NCBI RefSeq assembly: GCF_000218685.1
Contig: NW_006763296.1
Span: 982,715 to 1,046,714, forward strand
Direction of reading: 5' to 3'
DNA length: 64,000 nt
DNA from: Serpula lacrymans var. lacrymans S7.9
Taxonomy: Eukaryota > Basidiomycota > Agaricomycetes > Boletales > Serpulaceae
Part shown: positions 24,463-35,186 of the stretch, piece after piece
Position numbering within the stretch: position 1 is the stretch's first letter
How the letters are laid out: each line of letters opens with the position of its first letter
Translations under genes and position numbers: made by a program
The notes under the pieces: generated by a model
Databases searched by the model: none
What the model saw: only the letters and a program-made list of their open reading frames with translations
What the model was told of the DNA's origin: nothing

Positions 24463-25527
24463 TATTAATGGCGAGAATTGAAAAAGGTTCTAAGACCGTT
24501 GCTGCCAGTTTATGGTGTTCAGTAAATGGTAACTGGGGAAAAGTGAGGCGAGGTTACTCACGGATTGATATACACCAACTAACAGACTACGGTGGAATTC
24601 TTGGATGTCTACTGCGGACACTCGACGTCGGTCGTCGTGGCCGTGTCGTTGTCGTCGTATCCGTACTCGCCGTTGTGGACGCTGTGAGAGACAAAAGAGA
24701 AATATCCGGAATCAAAGCGTTCAGCGTCTGTTCACGTCTCCGCTGTGGGAATTGATTAATGCCGAGCTCGGCACGTTACCATCTCTCTGCCAGGGGTTTG
24801 ACTTGTATCTACCACTGCTATATGGGGTACGCAGTCCTCATCAACGTACAGGTTTCAAGGCTACAGCGAAAAAGAAAGAAAAAGAGGTTTATAAAAATTT
24901 CTGAACATAGAAAACGTCGATGTCATTGCGGATACACCGGGGAAATTCATAAAGCTCTTAGAGAACTGTGGATCATGCGTGTTGATTGAATCGATGATAT
25001 ACTACAAGCAACTCTATTCTTCGTTGATAGTTATTCAACCGATTACATCGATCATATGCTGTGTGAATTATTGGCAACGGTGCGAAAGAGAGTCGAGACA
25101 TGGGCAGGTTTGGTTTTGATGTTACAGGCACAAGGCCTTTATGAACCCTCCACGGGTGACTCAGGACAAAACATCAAAACCCTGGTAAGTTACAAGAGGG
25201 GAATCAGCTTCGAAATACAGCTGCCATCTAAAAGTCTCTGGGACGTACCCTGCTCAACAAACCTTGCAGCTACGTCATAATCGGGCAATGCTGCATAGGG
25301 CAAACGGATACCCTTAGTGAAGTGATCACAAACTATGGCACGCGGAAATACTGCTTGGTACCTGGCTTTGGTTGCAGTATAGTATGGATGGATGGAAAAA
25401 TACCGGTCCGAAGTTGTGAGTCCAAAGAACTGGAACTGATCATAGCTAAGCCACATCTGGCATGGAAGTGAAAATAATTAGAAAGGAGGCGGTGAATATA
25501 ATGGCAGGTGCGGAATACGAGCGAAGA
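24463..25527. other. Intergenic, no gene supported
   Basis: About 1.1 kb upstream of the membrane protein gene and downstream of Csl4. An 88-codon minus-strand frame (25190-25456) contains TM-free, fairly normal-looking sequence but matches nothing I know and has no consistent partner exons. Confidence 0.45.
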
Positions 25528-26278
25528 CTATGATGACTGGAGACCCTCAGGTTTTGCACACTTGCGCCTTTCAATTCGTCCTGTCTTTGGGCAGCGCATT
25601 TCCTGCCAGGACACGGGTTCTAGCGTGGCACCTGAGGTAATATCTAGGATTAGTTTCCAGGACGAGCATAGATTTCCTTAGTGCCTTACCTGCTTCACTA
25701 GTAGCGAAAATTACGCCTAGGTCATTGCGTGCCGTGGTGATGTAGTTGCTGCGAGCATCGCCGAGCGATATCTACGTTGCGCTTGAGAGGCCGGTTACTA
25801 TAAATAACATTTTGGCTTACCACCAATCCTTTTACGACATCTCCTCCTCTGAAACAATCACCTATTTTGACTTTATCCTTTTCTGTGCCTCTGACGTCTT
25901 GAGTGCGAATGACGCCCGTATATTCATCGCCAGTAGGCAAAGGAACACCATCAACGACAGTTATGGCCACTATGGCTTGCAATGGCGATAAACGTATAAC
26001 CGTTCCAAGCACTATTGAACCAACAGTAGGAACATGTGGCCGAGCGCGAGATATCGTTATAGCCTGTAAAATACATGATTAGCCTGCACTCGTGCTCCCC
26101 ACCATAGAAGTGACTAAAGAAGACCGATACCAACCGATCCTTTACTGCGTGGCACACCGATTAAACTTGCTCTTACTTGACCATCCTTCGAGTACAGACC
26201 ACCACCTATTTGAAGCGTTGGACCAAGAGGAATTGCAACGGGCTGTCCAGGCAATACAGCTTGAGAGTTGTGTGTCAT
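25528..26278 (-). CDS. csl4: Exosome complex component Csl4
   Basis: Csl4 is one of the three S1/KH cap proteins of the RNA exosome, the 3'-5' RNA decay and processing machine of nucleus and cytoplasm. About four exons join to roughly 190 residues. The N-terminal domain (LPGQPVAIPLGPTLQIGGG, then LYSKDGQVRASLIG) is followed by the S1 domain (HVPTVGSIVLGTVIRL, AIVAITVVDGVPL, YTGVIRTQDVR, KVKIGDCFRGGDVV) and the C-terminal zinc-ribbon-like part (LGVIFATSEAG, PVSWQEMRCPKTG, RKCAKP). The pattern follows yeast and human Csl4 closely in order and spacing. The start ATG at 26278 gives MTHNSQAVLPGQ, right before the conserved part. It is divergent from SDR copy A, with 420 bp between them. Confidence 0.92.
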
Positions 26279-26586
26279 AATATCGTATTATTCCCTCCAG
26301 TCTGAGATCCAGAACTAGTGGAGGTGGTTCAGTGGTAGATGTAAAAACATCTTGAATCGCGTTGTCCCGTGATGTGACGATGAAAACCTAACCCTAGATC
26401 TCGTTGTTAGTAAACATTTACTGAGGCCATCATGCATGACCACCTCATAGTCCGCTTCAAGTTCTAGCAGTTAACCTGGATATCATACAGAATCAGAGCA
26501 TATCCAAAGCCTTTACCAGGACATCCAGCTTCAAATTTGAAGCAAAGGGTGCGGCAGATACCAAAAGTGGTCGGCATCTGGCTATT

Positions 26587-26594
26587 TGACGTCA
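26587..26594. promoter_or_regulatory. Perfect CRE/ATF palindrome TGACGTCA
   Basis: Lies 20 bp upstream of the TATA box and about 105 bp upstream of the ATG of SDR copy A. This is the consensus of ATF/CREB-type bZIP stress factors. The site is seen; its use is inferred. Copies B to D lack it. Confidence 0.5.
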
Positions 26595-26613
26595 CTCATG
26601 AATAGCAAAGGTC

Positions 26614-26619
26614 TATAAA
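26614..26619 (+). promoter_or_regulatory. TATA box of SDR copy A
   Basis: TATAAA 80 bp upstream of the copy A ATG, a normal fungal distance. Copies C and D have a TATA box at a similar distance (90-94 bp). Confidence 0.6.
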
Positions 26620-26698
26620 AGCAGGTCAGTTCTTTTTAGGTGTCAGATATTCTTCTCTTTCAGCACCTCTACATCCGAACAAACTTATCTTACAAAAA

Positions 26699-28125
26699 AT
26701 GCCTCAACCAGGAAACACCCACATATTTTTGACAGGTGCTACAGGTATAAACCCATCATATACCCACACGACTGCCGTTATTTAAGATGTTTCAGGTTAC
26801 ATAGGGGGTTCAGTACTCGCTAACCTCCTCAATCACCCCAAGTCGGATTCGTTTCATATTACAGTTCTCATCCGTTCGGAGGAGAAACTACCAAAATTCA
26901 GATCCGTTGGGGTGAAAGCCGTGATCGGGTCCCACTCAGATACCACCTTGTTGTCGAAACTAGCATCTGAAGCTGATGTGGTATTCGCCTGTGTACGTGT
27001 TTCATTTCAATCAAGCTCACTCGCGCCAATGTCATTTTTGTCAGGCGGATGCTGATAATTTAGACGCGGCGAAAGCTATCCTCAGTGGCCTCCAGAAGAG
27101 GTATGATGCAAAAGGTCGCGCCTCCATCCTTATACATACGGTCAGTAGAGAAAGCAATGCACTTGTCAGCAGACCCTGACCTATATCGCAATTCGTCTCA
27201 CAGTCTGGAACAGGTGAATAAGTGGGATTATATATCTAAGATTCCTCCGCTAACATGATTGAATAGCCGTCTTGGGAGATAATGCAGCAGGAAAATACGG
27301 GACCGAGACCATCTATTCTGATCTCAACGTTGAACAGATCGAGTCACTGAAACCTACTCAAATGCACCGTGAGGTTGACTTGGAGATTGTATCTGCTGAC
27401 CAGAAAGGCAGGTGATCGTTGCAACGTCTTTCTTTGCAGTGTACTTAAACTTCGTCATCTTTGTCACAGGTTTCGTAAAAACGTTCATCGTTCTTCCGTC
27501 TACAATATACGGCATAGCTTCTGGTCCCCTTGTTGACCTCGGAGTGCAACACTCTCACTCACAGCAAATCCCTGCTCTAGTAAAGGCAAGTCTAGATCGG
27601 GGGCAGGGCGGCATGGTGGGTGAGGGAAAGAACCTATGGCCGAATGTTCACGTCGATGACAGTAAGCGCCTATCCCTCTTCGTCTTTGGCGCTCGGAGAC
27701 TGACGCTGCACAGTTTCTGATTTGTTCATCGCTGTCTATGATGCCGCTACAAAAAATCAACCCACAGGCGGCCAGGTTGGGCATGGTCTGGAAGGATTCT
27801 ACTTCGGAGAAAACGGCGAACATAGGTTGTACGATATCAGCAAGACGGTATCGCAGGTGCTCTACGATTTAGGTAAGGGAAAGAGCCCAGAACCGACAAC
27901 GTTCACAGAAGAAGAGCTGCTCAAGTATTTCGGGGTAAGCCTTTACACAATTTTTGAGATGTTCGGGGCTTTGCTGATGTTTGCAGCATTTAGGGGGCAT
28001 ATTTGGGCTCGAACTCACGTTGTCGTGCTGAGCGTTCGCGGTCCATAGGGTGGAACCCGAAGTACACAACACAGGATATGCTGGCAAGCATTAAACCGGA
28101 AGTCGAAGCGTCGCTCAGTGGGTGA
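26699..28125 (+). CDS. NAD(P)-binding Rossmann-fold (extended SDR/NmrA-like) protein, copy A
   Basis: Eight exons join in phase: 26699-26744, 26796-26992, 27045-27140, 27204-27213, 27267-27407, 27470-27661, 27714-27934 and 27994-28125. The N-terminal GATGYIGG glycine motif binds NAD(P); the body follows the fungal family of epimerase-like proteins (LIHTSGT, HREVDLEI, IVLPSTIYGI, WPNVHVDD, GFYFGENGEH, C-terminal RSIGWNPKY). The substrate is unknown; there is no clear YxxxK catalytic pair in the usual place, so an oxidoreductase role is not proven. It is the most diverged of the four copies. Intron 5 (27408-27469) must use a GC donor (GCAGGT) where the other copies have GTGCGC. Flanked upstream by a CRE and a TATA box, so it may be stress-regulated. 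Confidence 0.9.
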
Positions 28126-28596
28126 TTTACACGGGGGCTCCGAGGATAGCAAGCATGTATAATGAGTTCAGTTGTACTTGTTAAAACAGAAAGATAAGAT
28201 AAGATAGGGAAATATCCTTTGAATGACTGATAAGTAAGTGTGCTTCTTGTAAGTCGTGCCCTGTTTTTATTTGGCTGTTTCATTTATAAAGCTAGTCTCT
28301 CAGCCTTAGCACGGCGCTTTCGATGGTTATATCGACGCAGTCTATAAAGACGGGCCGTGGTAGGGCCATCGGAACTTTAAGTATCGTCGAATGTAACCAG
28401 GACAGGGTGAATGCTATCGATACCGTCACGGGTCTTTTCATCTTCTTCTCCATAGTTAATCTCTAAGCTACCTGGCTGATTGGTTTATGAATCAAATACC
28501 CAGGCATCTAAAAGGCACGACGAGTAGGAGGTTATTGCACCAACACCACCGGACAAAATATCAATCAACTTGCGCATTCACCTTTGACTAACTATC
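28126..28596. repeat. Duplicated spacer between SDR copies A and B
   Basis: 471 bp. From the copy A stop, through a GATAAGATAAGATAGG stretch and the segment GTAAGTCGTGCCCTGTTTTTAT, this spacer is clearly similar to 33268-33748 in front of copy C, and its second half also resembles 35840-36130 in front of copy D. It holds the copy B promoter, in which the TATA position reads ATCTAAAA (28506-28513). Confidence 0.8.
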
Positions 28597-30038
28597 ATGT
28601 CCGCCACAACGAATGTCTTAATCACCGGTGCAACTGGTATGTAATAAACTACTATATCCTTCATATCCCTCACGAATGCGTTTTTCGTGACACAGGATAT
28701 GTCGGGGGCGCTGTCCTTGAGCTGCTTCTAGAGCACCCTACAGCGTCGTCGTCACAGTTCACTGCCCTTGTGCGCTCCCCTGAAAAGGCACAGAAGCTTG
28801 AAGCTATCGGTGTTCATGCTGTTGTGGGATCTCTTTCCGAACTCAGCAAACTAGAGCAACTTGCCTCCGAATCCGCTGTGATATTTGCTTGTGTGGGCGT
28901 TACTTGGTCTGACTGCAGCATTGCTTCTTTGGTTTTAATCGCATTTTCCAGGCGGACTCCGATGATGAGTCAGTAACCAAGGCTATTTTGGCTGGGCTGA
29001 AGAAACGCTATGAATCGACAGGACAAGCTCCTATTTTGATTCACACCGTAAGCCTGATTTGGATCATTTTATTTGTTGATTATATTGCTGTCAACTAAAA
29101 TAATAGTCCGGCACTGGTAGGTCCTGGACTGGTGTGGGTTTCTTATGTGGGAATTGATTCTGACCTATTGCAGGTGTTCTGACGGATAAAGCTGCTGGAA
29201 TGTATGCTTATGATACCATTTACGACGACACGGACGTCGAACAATTAGAGACTCTTGCAGACACACAGCTTCACAGAAACGTTGATCTCTTGATTATCGA
29301 GGCTGATAAACAAGGTGCGCTTCCTCTTTCCTTTCGTAAGATCCACAGTACCCATTAACCTTCAACGACTATCATCTTATACAGGATACGCACGCACGCA
29401 TATTGTACTTCCCTCTACGATCTATGCCCGTGCGACCGGTAGATTCGTCCAGCTTGGCATCCAGAATCCAAAATCGATGCAGATTCCGTGTCTTATTCGG
29501 AGCAGTCTGAAGCGTGGGCAAGGTGGCATGATTGGCGACGGCCAAAACCAATGGGCTAATGTCCACATTGATGATAGTAAGCCTATGAGTGAAATGACAA
29601 TGATTCAAGGCTGATCATTTTGATAGTTGCATCCTTATATATTGTGCTATACGAAGCCATCTTGGCTAACGAGGCAGGGCACGGTCGTGAAGGCTTGTAC
29701 TTTGGGGAGAACGGCGAACACTTGCTGTACGACGTCGGTAAAGCGGTTGCCGAAGCTCTATATGACCTGGGTAAAGGCAGGAGCCCAGAGCCCACAACGG
29801 TGACTGAGGAGAAGCTCAAGGCTGATCTCTTTGTAAGACTACGTTCAATTATCATATTACACAGTAGATTTCCGGTATTGTTTACTAATATTCAACTTTT
29901 GACTAGGCTGTATACTTAGGCTCTAACTCCCGTTGCCGCGCCAGTAGAGCACGAGCTCTTGGCTGGGAGCCAAAATACACTACGAAAGACCTACTTGCCA
30001 GTATCAAGCCCGAGGTAGAGGCTATGTTGAAGGAATGA
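28597..30038 (+). CDS. NAD(P)-binding Rossmann-fold (extended SDR/NmrA-like) protein, copy B
   Basis: Same eight-exon structure and intron positions as copy A. Reading starts MSATTNVLITGATGYVGG and ends EVEAMLKE at the stop 30036-30038. The nucleotide-binding motif GATGYVGG and the family blocks IHTSGTG, YDTIYDDTDVEQLETL, IVLPSTIYARATG, ANVHIDD and GLYFGENGEHLLYD are all intact. B is very close to C and D and more distant from A. The frame is open throughout once introns are removed. The product should be cytosolic and bind NAD(P); the substrate is unknown. The third exon has ADSDDESVTKA where C and D have ADADNVPATKA. Confidence 0.9.
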
Positions 30039-30291
30039 CTTTGATTGTGAGTTTAGGTATGCTAATTGGTCTATCCTTTTAAATTGCATTGGTTTGAGGG
30101 TCAAGGAGTAATTTTGTGCATATGGTTGAAGTTTGACAATGTCGTGACACTGCGTATTTGTCTGTTATAGTAAAAAGTTATTCATGATCATCATCATGTT
30201 GGATCTCATACTTAAAGTTTGCGATACAAAACATATTTCAACTACAAGTTGATCTCACTTTGCTCTTATATAGTCACCTACCGTCTATCGT

Positions 30292-30325
30292 ATACCCTCA
30301 GTTGTTCTGATCACACTGAGGGTAT
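30292..30325. repeat. Perfect 10-bp inverted repeat (hairpin)
   Basis: Arms ATACCCTCAG (30292-30301) and CTGAGGGTAT (30316-30325) with a 14-nt loop. The loop start and part of one arm recur at 30411-30427 as a direct repeat. It could be the scar of a small mobile element or an RNA hairpin; nothing here decides. Confidence 0.6.
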
Positions 30326-30459
30326 GACATTCCATTTCTACAGTATTTCTCATTTCTACCGTAGCTGATAATGTACCGGCATAGTCCTGACTATTTCTAG
30401 GTACAAAATACAGTTGTTCTGATCACAGTTGAGGTCCTCACTATTTCTAGCTTCTACAC

Positions 30460-30485
30460 ATCATCATCTTCATCATCATCATCAT
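30460..30485. repeat. (CAT)n microsatellite
   Basis: Nearly pure trinucleotide CAT/ATC repeat, interrupted once by CTT. It lies in the spacer between SDR copy B and the kinase relic. Confidence 0.8.
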
Positions 30486-30919
30486 TAGAAACAAGAACGG
30501 ACAAGAGGGGGGACTGTCGCTTAGCTCCGAGAGGTTATTGGAGCACAGATGAAGCATAAAGGCAAAGGGAGGGAGGTTTCGGGTGTTTATAAAAACAGTG
30601 ATATTATTATGGCAGTAGAATAGTACGCTACTTGGATCTGTACCCACAGGTGACCTGCAGACCTGTAGTGCCTACCCGCAAACACACCTGCACCCATTGA
30701 ATCTTTACCCGGGCTGGGTACAAATATCGATCTCCATAATGTCTATACCTGCAGGCATGACCGGTGGTACACCCATGATAGACCCTACGACGTCCGTCAC
30801 ACCAACCTCACGGCAATTTCCCCAGACTGGCACCTAGTAGCGCCGCTGCGATTAACTGCTCTCAGACTCTCGAAGCTCTACTACCACCACAACCACCATC
30901 CGACCAACCCCCCAAATTC

Positions 30920-33116
30920 ATGACCACCGCCCTCGAGGACCTCGCACTCGTCGCCCGCCTCCGTGCTGAGCTGGTGGAGGTTGAGCACCGACTCGAAGAG
31001 CGATCAGCCTTCTCAGCTGCAACCCAGGACTTTAACGTGACCTCTGTTAGTTCTCGATCTAATCCACACCGCAATTTAGTCACTTTTAAATATTCTGGCC
31101 AAGTTTCCAGCATCAAGTGGGATCGGGCGGTCACCGAGAATGAGTTCGATCGAGATAAATGTCTCCAGCAACCTGCAAAGGATATAGTGGACATGGTAAA
31201 ACCACCGCTGGATGACGAGTCGAAGCTGTTACTCTCCATCGTTGCTACAGTTCTCCCTCAACTCTCGACAAGAGAAAGCAAGATGCACGATTTGGCCAAG
31301 TTGTTCAATAACCTTGTCAACGAGAATAACTCTGCTCCTCCATATGTGGCCTGGAATCTTGAGTTGGCCCATTTCGCTTTCGCTGCTGCCTACTCGGTGT
31401 CACCGCGTGAGCGTGGACAATTAACGGAAGAGGAGACGCGTCGCCTGGTGCTCGACTGGTTCGAGACATTCTGGATGAAAGAAGTTGACAAGCTTGGTTG
31501 CGTTTAGTGAGTAGCTGATCATCATACTAGTAGATCATATGAGTGAACGTATCTCATTTTGTTGCTTAGCGATCAGGCTATCCCTTTCCCTATTATCATT
31601 CATCTAACCCAGGAAAACGAGAACCGCAAGTATTCGCCGCGACCTGATGCTACCTTCTTACAGCACGGTATCCCTCTTTTTTGGTCAAAATCGATTCGCA
31701 CTGCAACAATCAGGATGAGTACCAGCTCAATGTTTACGCGGCGTGTGTGCTACGGCTCATAGCGCGTCTCGGAGAGGATGACCGCATCAAAAATGAATAT
31801 GACAACAATGTTTTCCTCATGGCAGTGTTCTTCTCTGAAAAATGGGAAATAAATCGCTACTTTTTCTTCATGGATGATGATGATAAAGTACGTCTGAAGA
31901 CATTCGTTTGGGCTAGTTTTAACTTTGGGTTCCGTTTCCAGGTCTGCCGTGATCTGAAAACTTTCGATATGGGGGATCCTTTTCAATTAACGCATTTCCT
32001 GCGTGAGTTCTACAATTATGCATTCTACATCGGAAAAGGAGGAGCCCTGAGTCCAGATATGGAACAAATTTCGAAGAAGATTGTCGGAAGTATCAAAAAG
32101 AGTTTTCATACTAATGACCACTTGAACACCGGGGATAGTGACAAACGACGTAGTCAGCGAGGGGGTCCGGGTTCAAAGCAATATAGTGCCATGGATATCC
32201 GCAACGTGATGACTGACGCTCTCAAAGGAACATGTTTCCAGTTACAAGTAGATCCCAAGGGTTTTGCCCCCCTACATGAGGCAAGTGTTTGAAGACCCGT
32301 GTCCTGCTTTGCGCTAATAAATTGGAGCAGTTACCGGATCATATAGCAGAGGCCAAAGACTCCAACGGAAAATGACTTATCGTGAAGCTTGTCCACAAAC
32401 TGTGCAATGAGCTCTCCCTTCTCAAGGAATTATCAACGCAAAGAACTCCACTTAACCATGTTGTGCCCTTGGTTGAAGTGGTCGTGTTGGAATTGGGACC
32501 TTTGCTTATTCTCGAAAGGGGGAACACACTTTCTACGTTCGGGTATATTCACAAGGACAGATCCGAGCGGCTGAGCCGCGAGCTTGTAGAAGGTGTTGCC
32601 TTCCTCCATGCACAAGGAATTGCGCACCTGGATATCAAGCCTGACAATCTTATCTGTACCTTTGACACTGAGAGGCTCCTTATTATTAACTTTGATATAG
32701 CCATGAAGTGCAGTGGTGCAGATGATATGGTCGAAAGGTCCTGTGGGACTCTCGAATGGAGCGCTCCAGAAATTGTTCTCGACGCTGACAAGCCGCCACG
32801 GGCATTCAGTCTCATATGAGCGGATCTGTGGTCCTGTGGGAGGGTTCTTCAGTTCATTGCTGGGATGGTGGATGAAGGCGGATATTCTGGTTTTAGGCAG
32901 CTCATCAAGATGCTTCTGGACAAAGATCCGAGACGGCGGCCTTCGTTACATTCAGTAGTGGATAAGGAATCGGTTTCATGGACAACTAATCAACTCCTGG
33001 AAGCATTCGGGTGTCAAGCAAGTGGTAACGAGACTGAAGAGACGGTGCCTGGCGTTAGAGCCCGGAGCCGACAACATTCACAGAAGAAGAGTTGCTCAAG
33101 TATTTCGGGGTAAGCC
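30920..33116 (+). pseudogene. Broken protein-kinase-like gene
   Basis: The N-terminal part (about 350 residues, starting MTTALEDLALVARLRAELVE) matches no family I know. The C-terminal part is a kinase domain: SNGK-LIVKLV (beta-3 Lys), HLDIKPDNLI (catalytic loop), INFDIA (DFG position), GTLEWSAPE (APE) and ADLWSCGRVLQF. Introns near 31507-31568 and 31889-31940 splice well. Lesions: a one-base frame shift in the T run at about 31674-31680, in-frame TGA codons at 32373-32375 (two codons before the beta-3 Lys region) and 32817-32819 (just before ADLW), and Asn for the metal-binding Asp of DFG. Both TGA codons could come from CGA by C-to-T change. The last 18 codons read, out of frame, into a fragment of an SDR gene. 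A mis-sequenced but live gene is possible but less likely. Confidence 0.75.
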
Positions 33117-33267
33117 GTTACACAGATTTCGAGATGCTGGGGGCTTTGCTTTGAACTCACGTTGTCGTGCCGAGCGTTCGCGATCCATAGGGTGGAACCC
33201 GAAGTACACAATACAGGACATGCTGGAAAGCATTAAACCGGAAATCGAAGTGTCGCTCAGTGGGTGA
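33057..33267 (+). pseudogene. Orphan 3' end of an SDR gene (copy A-like)
   Basis: Nucleotide sequence from GAGCCCGGAGCCGACAAC onwards matches the end of exon 7, the last intron and exon 8 of copy A (27885-28125), ending with the same LSG-stop codons. The intron acceptor region is shortened and the frame is lost, so it cannot code for the original domain. The break point is at about 33057, where it abuts the kinase-like reading frame. It marks the edge of a duplicated block that continues through the spacer into copy C. Confidence 0.85.
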
Positions 33268-33748
33268 TTTACACGGGAGCTCTGAGGATAGTAATTCAGT
33301 TGTACCTATTAAAAAACAAAAATATGATAAGATAAGATAGGGAGATATCCCTCGAATGACTAATAAATAAGTTTACTTTTTGTAAGTCGTGCCCTGTTTT
33401 TATCTGGCAGTTTCGTGTATAATACTAGTCTCTCAGGCTTAGCAGGGCGCTTTGGGTGGTAATAACGTGAAACGTTGACGCAATCCATGAAGACGGGCCG
33501 TGCTTAGGATCACCTGGAACTTTCAGGATCGTGGAATGTAAGCAAGACCGGGGAATTGCTAATGATGCATTAATGGTGACCTGTCGCGAGTCTTGCCATC
33601 TTCTTCTCCATAGTTGATTTCTAAGCTACCTGGCTTATGCATCAATTACCCAGGTATATAAAAAGCACGATGAGTAGGAGGTCATTGCATCAATATCTAA
33701 CGGACAAAACATCAATCAACTTATAATATTCGCCTCTGACTAACTATC
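33268..33748. repeat. Duplicated spacer in front of SDR copy C
   Basis: Clearly similar along its length to 28126-28596 between copies A and B. It carries the copy C promoter with TATATAAAA at 33655-33663, 94 bp upstream of the ATG. Confidence 0.8.
33655..33663 (+). promoter_or_regulatory. TATA box of SDR copy C
   Basis: TATATAAAA, 94 bp upstream of the ATG of copy C, in the same aligned place as the TATAAA of copy D and the altered ATCTAAAA of copy B. Confidence 0.6.
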
Positions 33749-35186
33749 ATGTCCTCTACAACGAATGTCTTTATCACTGGTGCAACCGGTATGTAATAGA
33801 CTACTCTACCACTCATATTCCTCACCAATGCGTATTTCGTGACACAGGATATATCGGAGGCGCTGTCCTTGAGCTGCTTCTCGAGCACCCTACAGCGTCG
33901 TCATCACAGTTCACCGCGCTTGTGCGCTCTCCTGAAAAAGCACAGAAGCTTGAGGCTATCGGTGTTCATGCCGTTGTGGGATCCAATTCTGATCTCGACA
34001 AGCTAGAGCAGCTTGCCTCCGAGTCTGATGTGATATTTGCTTGTGTAGGTCTTAGTTGGTGTGACTGTTACTTTGGTTCTGATCGCATTTTCTAGGCCGA
34101 CGCTGATAATGTACCAGCAACCAAGGCTATTTTGGCTGGGCTGAAGAAACGCTATGAATCTACAGGAAAGGCTCCCATTCTGGTCCACACTGTAAGCCTC
34201 ATTGTGCCACATTTTGACCATTACTGATTACTTTCAACTAAACTAACAGTCCGGCACTGGTAAGTCCTGAACTGATGTGAGTTACTTTTGCAGCAACTGA
34301 TTCTGGTCTATTGCAGGCGTTCTGACGGATCATGCTGCTGGAAAATATGCTTATGATACCATTTACGACGACACGGACGTCGCACAATTAGAGACCCTTC
34401 CGGATACACAATTTCACAGAAACGTTGATCTCTTGATTATCGAGGCTGATAAACAAGGTGCGCTTTCTTTCCACTTTCCTTTCGTTAAATCCACATTGAC
34501 CTTTAACCTTGAACAACGATCATCTTATTCAGGATACGCACGCACGCACATTGTGCTTCCCTCTACGATCTATGCCCATGCGACCGGTAAACTCGTCCAG
34601 CTTGGCATCCAGAATCCAAAATCGATACAGATTCCTTGTCTTATTCGGAGCAGTCTGAAGCGTGGACAAGGTGGCGTGACTGGCGAGGGCAAAAACCGAT
34701 GGCCTAATGTCCACATTGATGATAGTAAGCCTATTTATGAAACAACAGTGACTCGAAACTGATTATTTTGGTAGTCGCTTCCTTATATATTGTGTTATAC
34801 GAAGCCATCTTGGCTGGTAAGGCAGGGCACGGACGTGAAGGCTTGTACTTTGGGGAGAACGGCGAACACTTGCTGTACGACGTCAGCAAAGCGGTTGCCG
34901 AAGCACTTTATGAGCTTGGCAAAGGCAGGAGCCCGGAGCCCACAACGTTTACTGAGGAGGAGCTCAACGCTGATTTCCTTGTAAGCCTATGTTCAACCAT
35001 TGTCTTGCACAGCGGAGTATTGGTATTGTTTACTAATATCAAACTTTTGACCAGATTGCATACTTAGGCACTAACTCCCGTTGCCATGCCAGTAGAGCAC
35101 GAGCTCTTGGTTGGAAGCCAAAGTACACGACGAAAGACCTGCTTGCGAGTATCAAACCTGAGGTGGAGGCAATATTAAAGGAATAA
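33749..35186 (+). CDS. NAD(P)-binding Rossmann-fold (extended SDR/NmrA-like) protein, copy C
   Basis: Same eight-exon structure as B, intact frame, starting MSSTTNVFITGATGYIGG and ending EVEAILKE with TAA at 35184-35186. The cofactor motif GATGYIGG and the family blocks are intact. It differs from B at scattered residues, for example HAAGKYAYDT and ATGKLVQLG. The upstream flank resembles that of B and, beyond it, the 3' end of A, so C most likely arose by copying a block running from the end of A through B. Substrate unknown, product presumably a soluble NAD(P)-dependent enzyme. Confidence 0.9.

Larger units (their letters stand above)
26279..26698. other. Divergent promoter region, Csl4 / SDR copy A
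   Basis: 420 bp between divergent starts. It holds a CRE palindrome and a TATA box in front of copy A, listed separately, and a tRNA-like A-box string near 26322 that I rejected as a tRNA. Confidence 0.55.
30039..30919. other. Spacer between copy B and the kinase relic
   Basis: About 880 bp. The first 140 bp repeat the 3' flanks of copies C and D. Then come an inverted repeat (30292-30325), a direct repeat (30299-30315 and 30411-30427) and a CAT-rich microsatellite (30460-30485). No gene is supported. Confidence 0.6.

Noticed and set aside
25190..25456. 88-codon minus-strand frame downstream of Csl4
   Set aside because: Fairly normal composition but no recognisable family and no consistent splice partners; kept only as a note in the intergenic entry.
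26322..26395. tRNA-like A box (GTGGTTCAGTGGTAG)
   Set aside because: No B box (GGTTCGAnnCC-like) at the right distance and no cloverleaf that I can fold; it looks like chance.
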